Below are positions 37,501 to 47,886 of a stretch of 64,000 bases of DNA, in pieces. Numbering within the stretch: position 1 is the first letter of the stretch; each line of letters opens with the position of its first letter. The position numbers and the translations under genes were made by a program. The notes beneath the pieces were generated by a model. That model did no database searches. It worked only from the letters and a program-made list of their open reading frames with translations, and was not told where the DNA came from. The stretch comes from Sphaerolaimus hirsutus (Eukaryota > Nematoda > Chromadorea > Monhysterida > Sphaerolaimidae). The DNA is taken from positions 22,483,792-22,547,791 of the forward strand of contig OZ038456.1 in assembly GCA_964036195.1 (NCBI GenBank), read 5' to 3'.

Positions 37501-40500
37501 GAAACTCGTCCAGTCAGTTTATGATAGAAAATGCGACTATTTTGAAAACTATATTTTCATTTAGGAGAGAAATTATTGTGACGAAAAAATTCCATTTGCA
37601 GATCGAAACCGGCCGGGCGCTGCACGAAAATGACGTCACTGTAGAAAAACTCCAGAAAGATGGCTTCAAGAGCATTTTCATTGGCATTGGTTTGTGAAAA
37701 AAATTTTACCGTATTTAGTTGAATCGATGTGAATTACGGCAAATCCTTGAATAAGACCCCCTCGAATAACCCCCCCCCCCTGTTGGCGAGGTGAGGAAAT
37801 AATCACCCCCCCCCCTCGAATAATTCCCCCCTCTCGATGAAAAGGATACAATACAAAAATACAAAAGAATATTAGCCTACAGCAGCGACAGCAGATACGT
37901 GATGTGTATGCAATGTGAACACTTATTTTTGTTGTTGTTGGACAGTTAAATACCTGAATTACATGAGTTGACAGACTGCGCCGAAGAACGAATTACATCC
38001 AAGTTTTCTGAGAAAAAATACCCCCCCCCTCGAATAACTCCTCGCTTGAATAACTCCCCCATCAAAAACTTCTGACTAACAAATAACTCCCATTCCCGTG
38101 GGTTCTTATTCGACGATTTAGGGTAGTCTAGGGGGGGGGGAATTATCATTTCATAAAAATTTTCAACTCATTTCACGTAATCATGCTTTATTTAAATCAA
38201 AACTAATTTTGTTCAAATAAAAGAACAACAAATTTATTTTATGCATAATGTTCACATTCAACGGCAGCAGCGGGGGAATTATTCAAGGGGAGGAATTATT
38301 CGAGTAAATACGGTAGTTCTCAACCACTAAAACCGAATAAAACCCCTATCCACATTCTTCACAGGCCTCCCAGAGCCGAAAATAATCCCCGCATTCGAAA
38401 ATCTGACCCGAGAAAACGGCTTTTGGACATCGAAATCATTTCTACCTCTGGTATCGAAAGCGACCAAAATCGGCTCTGAAAAATCGTGCGCGTGCAAAAT
38501 CGACGCGAAAAAGTTACCGAAATTATTGGGCCGCACCGTAGTTTTGGGCGCGGGGGACACCGCATTCGATTGCGCCACTAGCGCTTTGCGGTGCGGCGCG
38601 AAAAGAGTTACGGTGGCTTTTCGCAAGGGGTTTACCGGAATCAGACCGGTACCGGAAGAGGTCAGATTAACTATTTTTGTTTAAACGTCAACTTAAACGT
38701 TGTAATAGCATTTTTTTGTTTTTTTACTTCACAATACTCGCATGCGTTAGTTATTGCTGGCACGGTGCCAACGTGAACTGCGCATGAAACGCGCAATGTC
38801 AATTCCGAAAAATCCGTAAACAGGAAAGAAGCAAATTTCTATAAACATCAATCTGTCAACTAAAAGAAACCGTCAATTCAGATGGATCTCGCGAGGGAAG
38901 AAAAATGCGAATTTTTACCGTGCGTCGCTCCAAAACAGGTGATCGTCCAGGGCGGACGCATCGTAGCCATGGAATTTGTGCGCTACGAAGAGGTAAATTT
39001 TTTTACAGTTTTGAATTTATTTCAGCGAGTTCACCAGCGACCGCTGATTCAGTAAGTGGACAAGTGATAAGAAAAGTGGGAATTGTAAATAAAGTTGAGT
39101 ATTTCAATTGTAAGTGGCAACTTAATTTGCTAAATGATGCTAAATATGATACTAAATACAATGTCAATGTAGCCCAACGCTTATAACTTTTCTGTTGATG
39201 GTAGTAAATTACATTATTTGTCACTTGTACATTTAGTTGTCACTTTGCCTACAGTTTATGACTTTACTTACACTTTTCTTGTACTTGTCCACTTCTTGCG
39301 GAATTGCCACTTGTGGCCAGTTCCGCAAAATGAAAAGTGAGAAGTGAAATGGCAGAGGCGAAGTAAAAAAAAGAAAAAGTAATTTCTCTTCGCTTTTGCC
39401 AATTCACTTGCCGTTTCACTTGGCCTTTGCGCTTTTACTTCGCCTTTGCCATTTCACTTCTCACTTCTCATTTTGCGGAACTGGCAGCAGATCAATTTGT
39501 ACACGAGTCTCAACTTTACTGTAAACTCAAAAGACAACTTAGCATACTTGACATTTTTACTTGACATCAAACTTGACAAAACCAAAACAACAACAGAATG
39601 ACGATGGCTCGTGGGTGGAAGATGCGGAACAAACGGTGCGCATAAAATGCGACACAATTATCAGCGCATTCGGATCGAGTCTGTATGATGAAAAAGGTAA
39701 ATTCAGCCATGCAAATCAATTGACAGTCAACTGAAACAATGTATTTGAAAATCAGAGGCCATTTCAAGACAGTGTAAAATCCATGTAAAATGTAAAATTT
39801 TATTTTACTGGTTTACCTACCGGTCGTTTGACATTGTACAGGGCATTTTACATGACTCTTGATATTTTGCATGATATTTGACATTTTACAGTGTATTTTG
39901 CTGGGTCTTGGAGTGGCAGCAGACATTAACACAAAAGATACAGTGACTATGTCATCTCAAAGTGATTCAAACAACATTCAGTTGACAGCCATACCACCGT
40001 CAACTAAAGTAGCACCCCCTTTCAACCCCTGTCAACCCCCCAAATTCTCAGTAAAAACTGCCATGTCGCCCATCACCCTAACCCGGTCCGGTCTGCCGCA
40101 AGTGTCGCCCCAATCGCAACAGTCCATTTCGCACGCCCACGTTTTTGCGGGGGGTGACTGCGCGGGGGTGGCTGAGACCACTGTGGAAAGTGCGAATGAT
40201 GGAAAAATTGCAGCGTGGAATATGCATAGGTGCGTTGGGGGGGGAGTTTTTTAAAAAATATGGAAATTAGTGTGCATTTATCTGTTAACCAAGTTGCAGT
40301 GATACACCCTGTAAAGTGTAAAGTCACGTGTCGAATGTCATGTGAACTGACATACAAATTTGTCAAATTTTATTTCATTTTATTTTAATACTCATTTTAC
40401 ATGACATTTGACACTATACTTTACACTCCACAAGGTACGGGACTGCCCTCGGGTGACACTCCCAGATCTTGAAAAATGTCATGTAAAATGTCACATTTTC

Positions 40501-43500
40501 ATTTATTTTCTACCAGTCCTTTCACACTTCACGTCGTTTTACATGACGTTTGACACTTCGCATGTCATTTTACAGGAATTCAAAATTTCCCACCCCAAAA
40601 AATCGCAGATTTCTCCAAAATTCATCGGGCAACAACAGGCACTTCCCATCGGAACCCGAATTGCCAATGATGCACACCGCAATTGACGAAATTGATTTGA
40701 GCGTGAACATGTGCGGCTTGAAGTTCGAAAATCCATTTGGATTGGCAAGGTGCCAAGTTTTTGGATTTGTTTTTATGTGTGAATTTGGATAGGTAGAAGG
40801 TTCATTGTGCACACGGAAACTAATTAACGCGGCAATTGATGTCAGTTGTCAATCAAATTTATCATTGAAAGTGCCTCAAAATGTGAATTGTGTGCTAAAT
40901 AATACTGTAAAACCTCGAATAAGCCCTCAATTGACAACTGACATCAATTGACGCCGTCTAAAATAGTCTATTAAATGCCTTCATTGTAAAATTGGCAATT
41001 ATCCAAAAACATACCTAAATACCACATAACTTTCAGCGCGCCGCCCACCACAAGCGGACCAATGATAAGACGCGCATTTGAAGCCGGCTGGTCATTCGCA
41101 CTGACGAAAACATTCTCACTGGATAAGGTTTGTAACATTCGAAAACTCATAAATCAGCTTTGAACGCATTCGAGTTTACCGAAATGAGTTATTTTAAATC
41201 TTAATCAACTGACAATAAACGGCGATCTCATTCTGGTAAACTCAAATGTGTTCAAACAGATTTGTGAGTTTTCAAAAAATTTTAAACTAGTGTTTGTATA
41301 GCCAGTAAATAATTAATGGTAAAATATGTGAAAGTCTAAACCCCACTTACTACACCCCTCCAAATAAACCGTCAACTAAAAAATATCCCAGTCACAAACT
41401 CAAATAACCCCCCCCCCCCAGGACCTAGTCACAAACGTGTCCCCCAGAATTGTCAGGGGCACGACCAGCGGGCAGCACAATTACGGGCCCCAGCAGGTGC
41501 CAATTCCGCTAGTTGACAAGTGACGAGAAAGTGGTAAGTGGTAAGTGAAGTGACAAAGTGACAAGTGACCAAACAGTGACAATTTAGTAACAATCAGTGA
41601 TGGTATTGCGTCATTTGAGGGCGCCAAAGCGCTCTGCGCCATGCCACCATTTTCTCTGGCGCTTTTCCATCACTAGTGAATGGTTAACTTACGCTTGCCA
41701 TTTATAAGTTGTCTTGCAACCTGGTGGCAGTTCTGTTAGGTCGAATATCATGCAAAATGTCGCAAAAATTTGTAAAATTTCGTGTAAAATGTCAATAGTT
41801 TGGTGCTAAATTGTTTTTAAATTTTTTGACATATTTCATGACATTTAACACTTTAATTTACACTTGACAAGGTGCGGGACTGCCCCAGACTCAAATTCAC
41901 TTGTCACTTTTCTCACCACTTACCACTTTTCTCCTTACTTGTCCACCCGCGGAATTGAGCCCAGGGCGCATTTCTAAATATCGAATTGATTAGCGAAAAA
42001 ACTGCTGCTTATTGGTGTAGAACTGTGGAAGAATTGAAGAGGGATTTTCCGGAAAAGGTTTGCTGGCTTTTTGGATATTAGATTACGGTATTATGGTACC
42101 GTATATTCTTGAATATGGCCCCCGGAGTTATATGCGGGAGATATTGATGTGGAGTTAATGGCCCTACCCACACTAGTTTTCACCGTGACTTGTGTGAAAA
42201 CTGAAATGGCCACATCGCGATATTCATCCTACTCTTATCGTATGCTATATGTGTTTTAGTTTTCAAATTTTCAAACTTTAACTTTCATTAATTTAAATTC
42301 AAACTTGATTAAAATTGAATCATTCAACCGTGTTCATTAATTTGCATTTGAAAAAATTTCAGTTTTTACACGAAGTCACGGTGAAAACTAGTGTGTGTAG
42401 GCACATTGCACTATTTATTAGTGAGTAGAATGTTTGATAGAGAGGCCAGTATGGAAGCGCAAAAAAATGCCACAAAAAGTGTCACAAATACGCCAAGTGT
42501 CACGTAACTCAAAGTTCCCGGTAAAATCCCATTAAGTTTACATTTTCCCTGATACTTGACAAATTCCGCCACTGACATTTATCCGACATCTAACATGACA
42601 TTTGACAAATTTGCGTGACGTTCGACATTTTACTTGACACTCTACAGGGCGCGGGACTGGCACCAGGATACTTACAACCTACAAAATCGAGACAAAATAG
42701 CAATATTTCAAATACACATTCACAAAAACCTTCCAACACAGATTGTAATAGCGTCGATAATGTGCAGCTATGACAAATCTGACTGGATTGAATTGGCAAA
42801 AATGGCTGAGAAAGCTGGCTCAGATGCGCTCGAATTGAATTTGAGCTGCCCACATGGAATGGGTGGGTTTTGAAAAAAAAAAACATTTTTTTTTACTTTT
42901 TTGGTTTAATCAAATGAAATAGAAATCAAAAAGTGACTTTTTGAGGCAGTTTGAAATCAGTGAAAATCTAGGAACATGTAAAAAAGTAAAATCATTGAGC
43001 AAAAATCTTAATATGCCTGAAAATGAGAAAACGCATATAAAATGTAAAATGGCAAACAAAGTGCTGAAAGTCTCGTAAAATGTCATGAAAACTAGCAAAC
43101 TTACAGTGTAAAAATTGACATTTTTCAGAGCTTTTATATGACATTTGAAACATTTGACATTTTACAGGGTCAGGGAGTAGCCCAGCATCACATATTCAAA
43201 TATTGTACAGTTTTAACCAACACAAAAATAACCTGGTAGAATACAACAATAAAAAAGTTTCTCTTCACCCTACAGGAGAACGGGGCATGGGTTTGGCATG
43301 CGGCCAAGATCCGGAATTAGTCAGAAACATTTGCACCTGGGTCAGAGACGCGGTGAAAATACCATTTTTCGCAAAAATGACGCCAAATATTACGGATGTG
43401 ACGCAAATTGCCATGGCAGCAAAGGAAGGTAAAAATGGGACAGCGAAATACTTTTTTAAAAGTTTTTAGGAAATCATCTTCAAGTGACGATGAATGCGAA

Positions 43501-46500
43501 AAAAATATTATAAAAGTATGTTAATGTTAGATGAAATAGTTTTAAAGAAATTGAAAATAATATGAAAAAATGAGGGCCAGCCACACAATCATGTAATAAA
43601 AAATCGTAAGTAAATAAATGTAATAAAAATAATAAAATCATGTAATAAATAAACCATCAAGTTACTCTCAATTAAACATTAGCATCGAAAATGCTATTTG
43701 GCACAGCAAAACGCAAAAAATACATCAAAAAACACACACCCCTTCCAAAAACTCGCAGGAGGAGCCGATGGGGTGACAGCAACAAATACAGTGTCCGGTT
43801 TGATGTCCCTCAACGCAAAAGGTAATTTTTAGTGAACCTTGGGGGCAGTCACAGTCCCGTAAAATGCCCTGTAAAGTGTCAAAAGTCATGTAAAATGCCC
43901 GGTAAAATGGCAAAAGTACGTTTGCCTTTCTACCGGGCATTTTACACGACTTTTGACACATTGCATGACATTTGACACTTTACAGGGCATTTTACATAGT
44001 CTGGGACTGGCACTTGCATGTACATCTACCAATTTCTTCTAACAGAACGGCTTACCTCCATATAGAAGGGCACCTCCAATAATTGGGCAGGTAAAAAGCG
44101 ACGAAAAAATAGAACGGCGCCCTGCTATTATAAAAAATGTAAAAAAATACTTCATGGGCTGACTTGTCAACCAATAGAACGCCACTTCAAGGTGTAGAAA
44201 GCACAAGAGGCGAGAAGTTGCCATGAAAACTACCTATATATCTAGCTCAAACAAGCATGAAATAGGCAATAAGGTATAAAAAATTGCCATTTTAAAACTG
44301 AAAATACGCAAACGACCCAAAAAGAACCCCCCCCAAAAACCCCAGAAACCCCCCAACCCCCTCCCCACTCCAGGTCTCCCCTGGCCGCGAGTAGGCTCCC
44401 AATCCCGAACCACATTCGGGGGCGTGTCGGGCAACGCCATACGACCCATAGCCCTTCGCGCGGTGGCCGCTATCGCCCGACAAATGCCCGACTACCCTAT
44501 TTTGGCTACTGGAGGGGTGGAAAGTGCGGAGACTGGGCTCATGTTTTTGAGGGCTGGGGCCAGTGTGATACAGGTGATTTTTGGGGGTTGGGGGTTGTGA
44601 GGTTTTTTGGGGGTGGAAATATTTATGTGTGGTGGCCGACGGTGAGGTAAGGTAAATGGTGCGGTACGGTAAATTATGCTACAACATGTCTGTCCCCCTT
44701 GTGGTGATGTGTAAGTGAAGTGTCAAATGTCATGTACAACGTCAAACAAATTTGTCAAATGTCGTGAATTTTATGAAAATTTCAGTAATACAATATTTCC
44801 TTTATATTTCAATTGAAATTTTACATGACATTTGACACTTTGCACTTGACAGAGTGCGGGAAACCTCAACCAACTTAAACTTCAACCAAAACCTTTCAAT
44901 TCTCAAATTGCATTTTTGAAAACATTCATTATAAATTAAATGAAATTCATCTTCAAATTTCAATCCCCAAACTTCACAGATCTGCTCAGCGATTCAAAAC
45001 CAAGACTTCACTCTAATCGACGATTACTGTAGCGGCTTGCGCGCTTTATTGTATCTCAGTAAAGTGCCTAATTTGGAAAATTGGGATGGACAAATTCCCC
45101 CGGTGAGAAATCACCAGAAGGGAAAACCTTTGATTGCGCAGGGAAAGGTGAGGTGGTTTTTATTTTGCACAGATATTTTTACGCAGGGTTTTGCATGTGG
45201 AATTTCAGCACCAATGTATGAAAATTTGCGATTTTGAGCAAAAAGTATGGTTCAAACGGGATTGACTTTTCGGGATCCGGATCAGGATAGAGACCACTAA
45301 ATCCCGAAATTTTTCGGGATTCGGGATCAGGATCGGGATCGCGTTTGGACCCGAACCGAACCGCGGTTCCAAGTATATTTTGGAACCGAGAATTTTGAAA
45401 GCCCCAACAACCCTAACCCCCACCCCCCAACACCCCCATTGGAGACTCGTGTTGTAAAGTGTCTATTCAGCGATCTAAAACTAGACAACCAATTAGGGTT
45501 CAAACGGGATTGACTTTTCGGGATCGGGATTGGGACCACAAAATCCCAAATTTTTCGGGATTCGGGATCGGGATCGGGATCCCGTTTGAACCCTACAACC
45601 AATCCCCGCTCCCACAGTCTCTACCCGCGTTTGGTCCCTACAAAACCGCGCGCGAGCAATTCGAATCGGAAATGCTGCGGGAAAGTAATTATGAAGGCGG
45701 AGCCAACGATGCTGCAACGCGCCCGGCTTTTGAAGCTGTTGGCAAAGTGCCAAGTGTGAATGTAAGTTTGCGTGTGGTGTGATCGAGTTTACTTTTGTAG
45801 GTTTTGAGGGGGTTATAGGCAATGATAAATAGATAATGAGATTTAATATTAACATTATAGACCGCCCAATTGGTATTGCTTTACATTGCTCCAATTCAAG
45901 GCAATAAATATCATTTGTTATCATACAGTCATGCATTAAGAATTTTTAAAAAATTAAAAAATAAATTGATTATTTTCAAAACTATCAATACACAAAAAAA
46001 AACAATCAAAAACGCAGGAAATCGTCGCTTCAGCGGTGCAGCGCATCGGCACTTACGGAGATCTGGACAACACGAAACAAGTGGTCGCACTTGTCAACGA
46101 TGTGAGTACGGGGCGCACTTGACAAATCACTTGACAGGTGATTGAACAAGTCACTTGACAAGTCACTTGATAAGCTTCGAACTTCGATGACGACACTTTG
46201 CGGCGGAAAAAGTAGTTTCAAGTCCTAACCGAGCGCGCTGGGCCAGTTACGCAAATTGAGAAGTCAGAAGTAAAATGGCAAATGTTAAAAGATGAGAAGT
46301 GAATTGAGAAGGAAATTAACAAAAGCGAAGGGAAATTACTTTTTATTGTTTTATGTCGATTTTGCCAATTTACTTGATACTTCAATCCGCTTTTGCCAAT
46401 TTTCTTCTCAATTCGCTTCTCATTTTACTTCGCACTTGCCATTTTACATCTCACTTCTCAATTTGCGGAACTGGCACATGGTGCCGGTTCCGCAAGTGGA

Positions 46501-47886
46501 AAAGTTAAGAGTTAAGAGTTGAGTAAAATGATAAATGATAAGTTAAGAGTAAAGTTAAAAGTTAAGAGTTGAGTAAAATCATTTGTCGTTTTACTCAACT
46601 CTTCACTCTTAACTTTACTCATAACTTGTCATTTGTCATTTTACTGAACTCTCAAGTTTTAACTCTTAACTTTTTCCACTTGCGGAACTGGCCCCAGGTC
46701 AATGACTATGGCGAATCCTCTAAAAAATTCTTTAGTTTTTTTTGTAAAATAGCTTGTCGAATTTCGGATCTTTTTTAGAAATAGTTAGTTTTCGAATATT
46801 CGAATATGGCTAGAAAATTCAGTTTCCGTTTTTCTAGTGGTGGAATAAAAATTCGAAATTTCCAAAGATATTTTTAAAAATTCATTTATTTTCAAATTTG
46901 TGTTTGCCATCGTCACTTATCAATCAAAAAGAAATAGACTGAAAACGAAAAACAAATCAACTGAAGAAAAAACAAATTAAATGAAAATAAAAAGAAAATA
47001 AAAAGTAAATGAAAACCAAAAATAATAAATTCAACCCCACTCACCCCAGGACCTGTGCATAAATTGCGGCAAATGCTACATGACTTGCAACGATTCCGGA
47101 TACCAGGCGATCACATTCGATCGGAAGACACATTTGCCAAAGGTAAATTTATTAATCTCAAATAAATTTTGGTTTGATTTGATTTTCGCAGTGTGGGATG
47201 ATCCTGAGAGCAAAATAAATGAAATTTGTGAAACGGCGAATTCTAATTTTCACGTTAATTAATGATAAATTAAGCGTGAGCGTGTAATTACAGGGTTTTT
47301 GCTTACGGTAACAAATTGACGGTAAATGGTACGGGAAATTTTCGCTTTCGCAGTTGTCGGGAATAATAAATATTTAGGCTTTATTAAGGTGTAGAAGGCA
47401 GAAACGTGAGAGAAATCGCTATTTTGAAAATGGGGTAAAAAGTTTTGAAAATACGCAATTTTGAGCAAAACAATGGAACAACTTTCTCAAAAATCGCTCA
47501 AGTTAGCTTGGAATAATTTGCAAGGTGATTCAGGGATACTAATAGCCAAGTATCTTTACCTCGGTACAGACAGCTAAGCGGCGTCTTGGAAACTAGATAG
47601 CCAGCTAATTTTGGGGGTAACGCACCCCCCCCCCCCCCACTGGGGACCCCTTTACCCCCAAAAACCCCCCAACCCCCCCCCCCCCTACCCCCAGGTAACA
47701 GACGACTGCACCGGCTGCACTTTGTGCCACTCTGTGTGCCCCGTGCCCGACTGCATCACCATGGTGGACAAAAAGATTGAGCACGTGGTCAAAAGGGGTG
47801 TCGAGCCGAATATGCCCAGGAGGGGTAGCTTTTTGCCCGCGCAGGATAGCTCCTTGGAGGGCGGGGTTGGCCCTGAGGAGGGGTAG
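31477..47886 (+). CDS. DPYD: Dihydropyrimidine dehydrogenase (NADP+), complete, 24 exons
   Basis: Exons: 31477-31539, 32582-32692, 34455-34598, 36147-36335, 36590-36786, 37262-37343, 37602-37689, 38365-38660, 38882-38992, 39597-39696, 40052-40229, 40609-40749, 41037-41127, 41422-41496, 41965-42057, 42742-42862, 43276-43428, 43759-43821, 44374-44573, 44980-45147, 45618-45761, 46018-46101, 47050-47142, 47695-47886. All phases agree and give 1058 residues (human 1025). The enzyme reduces uracil and thymine with NADPH, the first and limiting step of pyrimidine breakdown, in the cytosol. Visible parts: N-terminal Fe-S cysteines C87, C90, C95, C99, C134, C138, C144, C148 and Q164; FAD loop GCGPAS; NADPH loop [20 protein letters not shown]/pyrimidine barrel with [17 protein letters not shown], catalytic Cys about 702; two C-terminal CxxCxxCxxxC clusters ([22 protein letters not shown]). 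The start ATG lies in GCGGAATGG and leads to [13 protein letters not shown], as in the human N-terminus. Nearly every intron contains MITEs. Confidence 0.96.
31681..32507. mobile_element. Family-3 MITE with nested G-rich element in DPYD intron 1
   Basis: The left end GGGCCCAGTTCCGCAAATTC and right end AATTTGCGGAACTGGCACC are inverted. Next to each are AGAAGTGAGAAGTAAAATGG-type phrases. The interior (about 31915-32400) holds G homopolymers and repeated GATAGATAGCTGAGCGG phrases, probably a second element inserted into the first. Confidence 0.65.
32835..32940. mobile_element. MITE of the TACCGTATTTCTTCT family, intact ends
   Basis: It starts TACCGTATTTCTTCTTATAG and ends with CAGAAGAAATACGGTA. 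The interior reads AGAACGGCATACCTCCAATA. It lies in DPYD intron 2. Confidence 0.75.
33092..33988. mobile_element. hAT-like element with GGTCCC arrays, 897 bp
   Basis: Inverted termini TAGGGTTCAAACG and CGTTTGAACCCTA are perfect over 13 bp. CTTACCAC flanks both sides (33084-33091 and 33989-33996). Each subterminal region is filled with tandem GGTCCC/CCCGGT units. A second partial terminus (AAGGTTCAAACAATACCG) lies inside at 33759, suggesting an element nested in its relative. No transposase ORF; the long Pro-Gly or Pro-Val frames here are artefacts of the repeat. Confidence 0.85.
34341..34435. mobile_element. 95-bp hairpin MITE, intact TACCGTATTTCCTCGAA ends
   Basis: Perfectly inverted TACCGTATTTCCTCGAA and TTCGAGGAAATACGGTA surround a C-tract and TTTCCACTATGAAAAA. 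It lies 20 bp upstream of DPYD exon 3, so its C-tract side may contribute to the pyrimidine-rich 3' end of intron 2. Confidence 0.8.
34659..34907. mobile_element. 249-bp MITE, TATACTCCGG...GAGTATA
   Basis: Imperfect long inverted ends (TATACTCCGGTTACTTTAC and the complement of ATCATGTAAGCCGAGTATA). The second copy is at 50072-50321, similar over the whole length. Confidence 0.75.
34937..35734. mobile_element. hAT-like element with CGATATT arrays, 798 bp
   Basis: Perfect 13-bp inverted termini TAGGGTTCAAACG and CGTTTGAACCCTA, flanked by GACCCTGG on both sides (34929-34936 and 35735-35742). It sits in a Family-1 MITE. The subterminal arrays are degenerate TCGATATCGATATT repeats, unlike the GGTCCC arrays of its neighbour at 33092. 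No transposase ORF. Confidence 0.88.
36888..37212. mobile_element. Family-1 MITE in DPYD intron 5
   Basis: Left end GTGGCAGTCCCGCACCCTG, right end GACATTTGACAGGGTCTGG, with an intervening duplicate arm that starts near 37077. Confidence 0.6.
37394..37493. mobile_element. Hairpin MITE with ACCGTATATCCTCGAATAAG ends
   Basis: Starts ACCGTATATCCTCGAATAAG and ends CTTATTCGAGGATATACGGT, a near-perfect palindrome of about 100 bp with GGAGTTATT phrases inside. It belongs to the wider TACCGTA-ended group, as do 36357-36475, 37720-38312, 49180-49303 and 49992-50362. Confidence 0.75.
39316..39491. mobile_element. Family-3 MITE in DPYD intron 9
   Basis: Left end GGCCAGTTCCGCAAAATG, right end CATTTTGCGGAACTGGCAG, with AAAGTGAGAAGTGAAATGGC arms and their complement. 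Confidence 0.7.
39755..39922. mobile_element. Family-1 MITE in DPYD intron 10 ending in CAG
   Basis: The right terminus GGGTCTTGGAGTGGCAGCAG ends at 39922 and leaves a frame-compatible 3' splice site (phase 1, open through 40229). Homology favours the downstream acceptor at 40051 instead. Using the MITE site would insert 43 residues. Confidence 0.6.
40452..40578. mobile_element. Family-1 MITE in DPYD intron 11
   Basis: Starts GGTGACACTCCCAGATCTTG and runs to GCATGTCATTTTACAGG. The TTTTACAG within its right arm at 40575 is another frame-compatible 3' splice site 33 bp before the acceptor I assign at 40608. Confidence 0.6.
41497..41964. mobile_element. MITE that coincides with DPYD intron 14 (candidate introner)
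   Basis: The intron starts GTGCCAATTCCGC, followed by TAGTTGACAAGTGACGAGAAA and GTGGTAAGTGG. It ends CCACTTACCACTTTTCTCC, then TTACTTGTCCACCCGCGGAATTGAGCCCAG. These ends are inverted repeats over about 45 bp, and the termini coincide with the splice sites. A Family-1 MITE (41722-41892) and a GGCGCC element (about 41605-41670) are nested inside. The exons join GPQQ to [10 protein letters not shown], in the middle of human exon 14 as I recall its boundaries. Confidence 0.75.
42166..42399. mobile_element. MITE with CACACTAGTTTTC termini, second copy
   Basis: Starts CACACTAGTTTTCACCGTGA and ends TCACGGTGAAAACTAGTGTG. Relative of 4470-4704. It lies in DPYD intron 15. Confidence 0.75.
42440..42666. 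mobile_element. Family-1 MITE in DPYD intron 15 ending in CAG
   Basis: The right terminus GCGCGGGACTGGCACCAG ends at 42666. The downstream sequence is open and in frame with exon 16 (25 extra codons), so this terminus could act as an alternative 3' splice site. Homology supports the acceptor at 42741. Confidence 0.6.
43276..43428 (+). CDS. DPYD: DPYD exon with the catalytic-loop cysteine
   Basis: Encodes [14 protein letters not shown], then [11 protein letters not shown]. The Cys of GLAC is the general acid that protonates C5 of the pyrimidine. All residues of the loop that I know to be conserved are present, so the enzyme should be active. Confidence 0.92.
43838..44012. mobile_element. Family-1 MITE in DPYD intron 18
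   Basis: Left end GGCAGTCACAGTCCCGTAAA, right end ACATAGTCTGGGACTGGCAC. Arms of GTGTCAAAAGTCATGTAAAAT and its complement. Confidence 0.65.
45494..45595. mobile_element. hAT-like element with GGGATC arrays, 102 bp
   Basis: TAGGGTTCAAACG and CGTTTGAACCCTA termini flank a core of TCGGGATC units. CAACCAAT is duplicated on both sides (45486-45493 and 45596-45603). An older diverged copy is at 45247-45352 and another relative at 56646-56782. It lies 22 bp upstream of DPYD exon 21. Confidence 0.88.
46247..46698. mobile_element. Two adjacent Family-3-type MITEs in DPYD intron 22
   Basis: The first (46247-46479) runs GGGCCAGTTACGCAAATTGA to AATTTGCGGAACTGGCAC. The second (46483-46698) runs GGTGCCGGTTCCGCAAGTGG to CCACTTGCGGAACTGGCCCC. 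The second has AGTTAAGAGT arms. They share termini but not arm sequence. Confidence 0.7.
47695..47886 (+). CDS. DPYD: DPYD last exon with C-terminal Fe-S cluster
   Basis: It follows a C-homopolymer tract ending CCCCCAG. It encodes [18 protein letters not shown] for the second C-terminal 4Fe-4S cluster. A tail with VKRGVEP resembles the vertebrate PKRGVPL end but continues about 28 residues further to a TAG at 47884. The tail extension is rich in Gly and Glu and looks lineage-specific. Confidence 0.9.
   Translation, partial: VTDDCTGCTLCHSVCPVPDCITMVDKKIEHVVKRGVEPNMPRRGSFLPAQDSSLEGGVGPEEG

Noticed and set aside
39923..40051. Longer DPYD exon 11 beginning at a MITE end
   Set aside because: In frame, but it would insert 43 residues. 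The acceptor at 40051 gives [18 protein letters not shown], which aligns without a gap to the known enzyme.
40576..40608. Longer DPYD exon 12 beginning at TTTTACAG
   Set aside because: The acceptor ATCGCAG at 40608 gives MHRFLQ, matching the conserved IHKYVQ segment.
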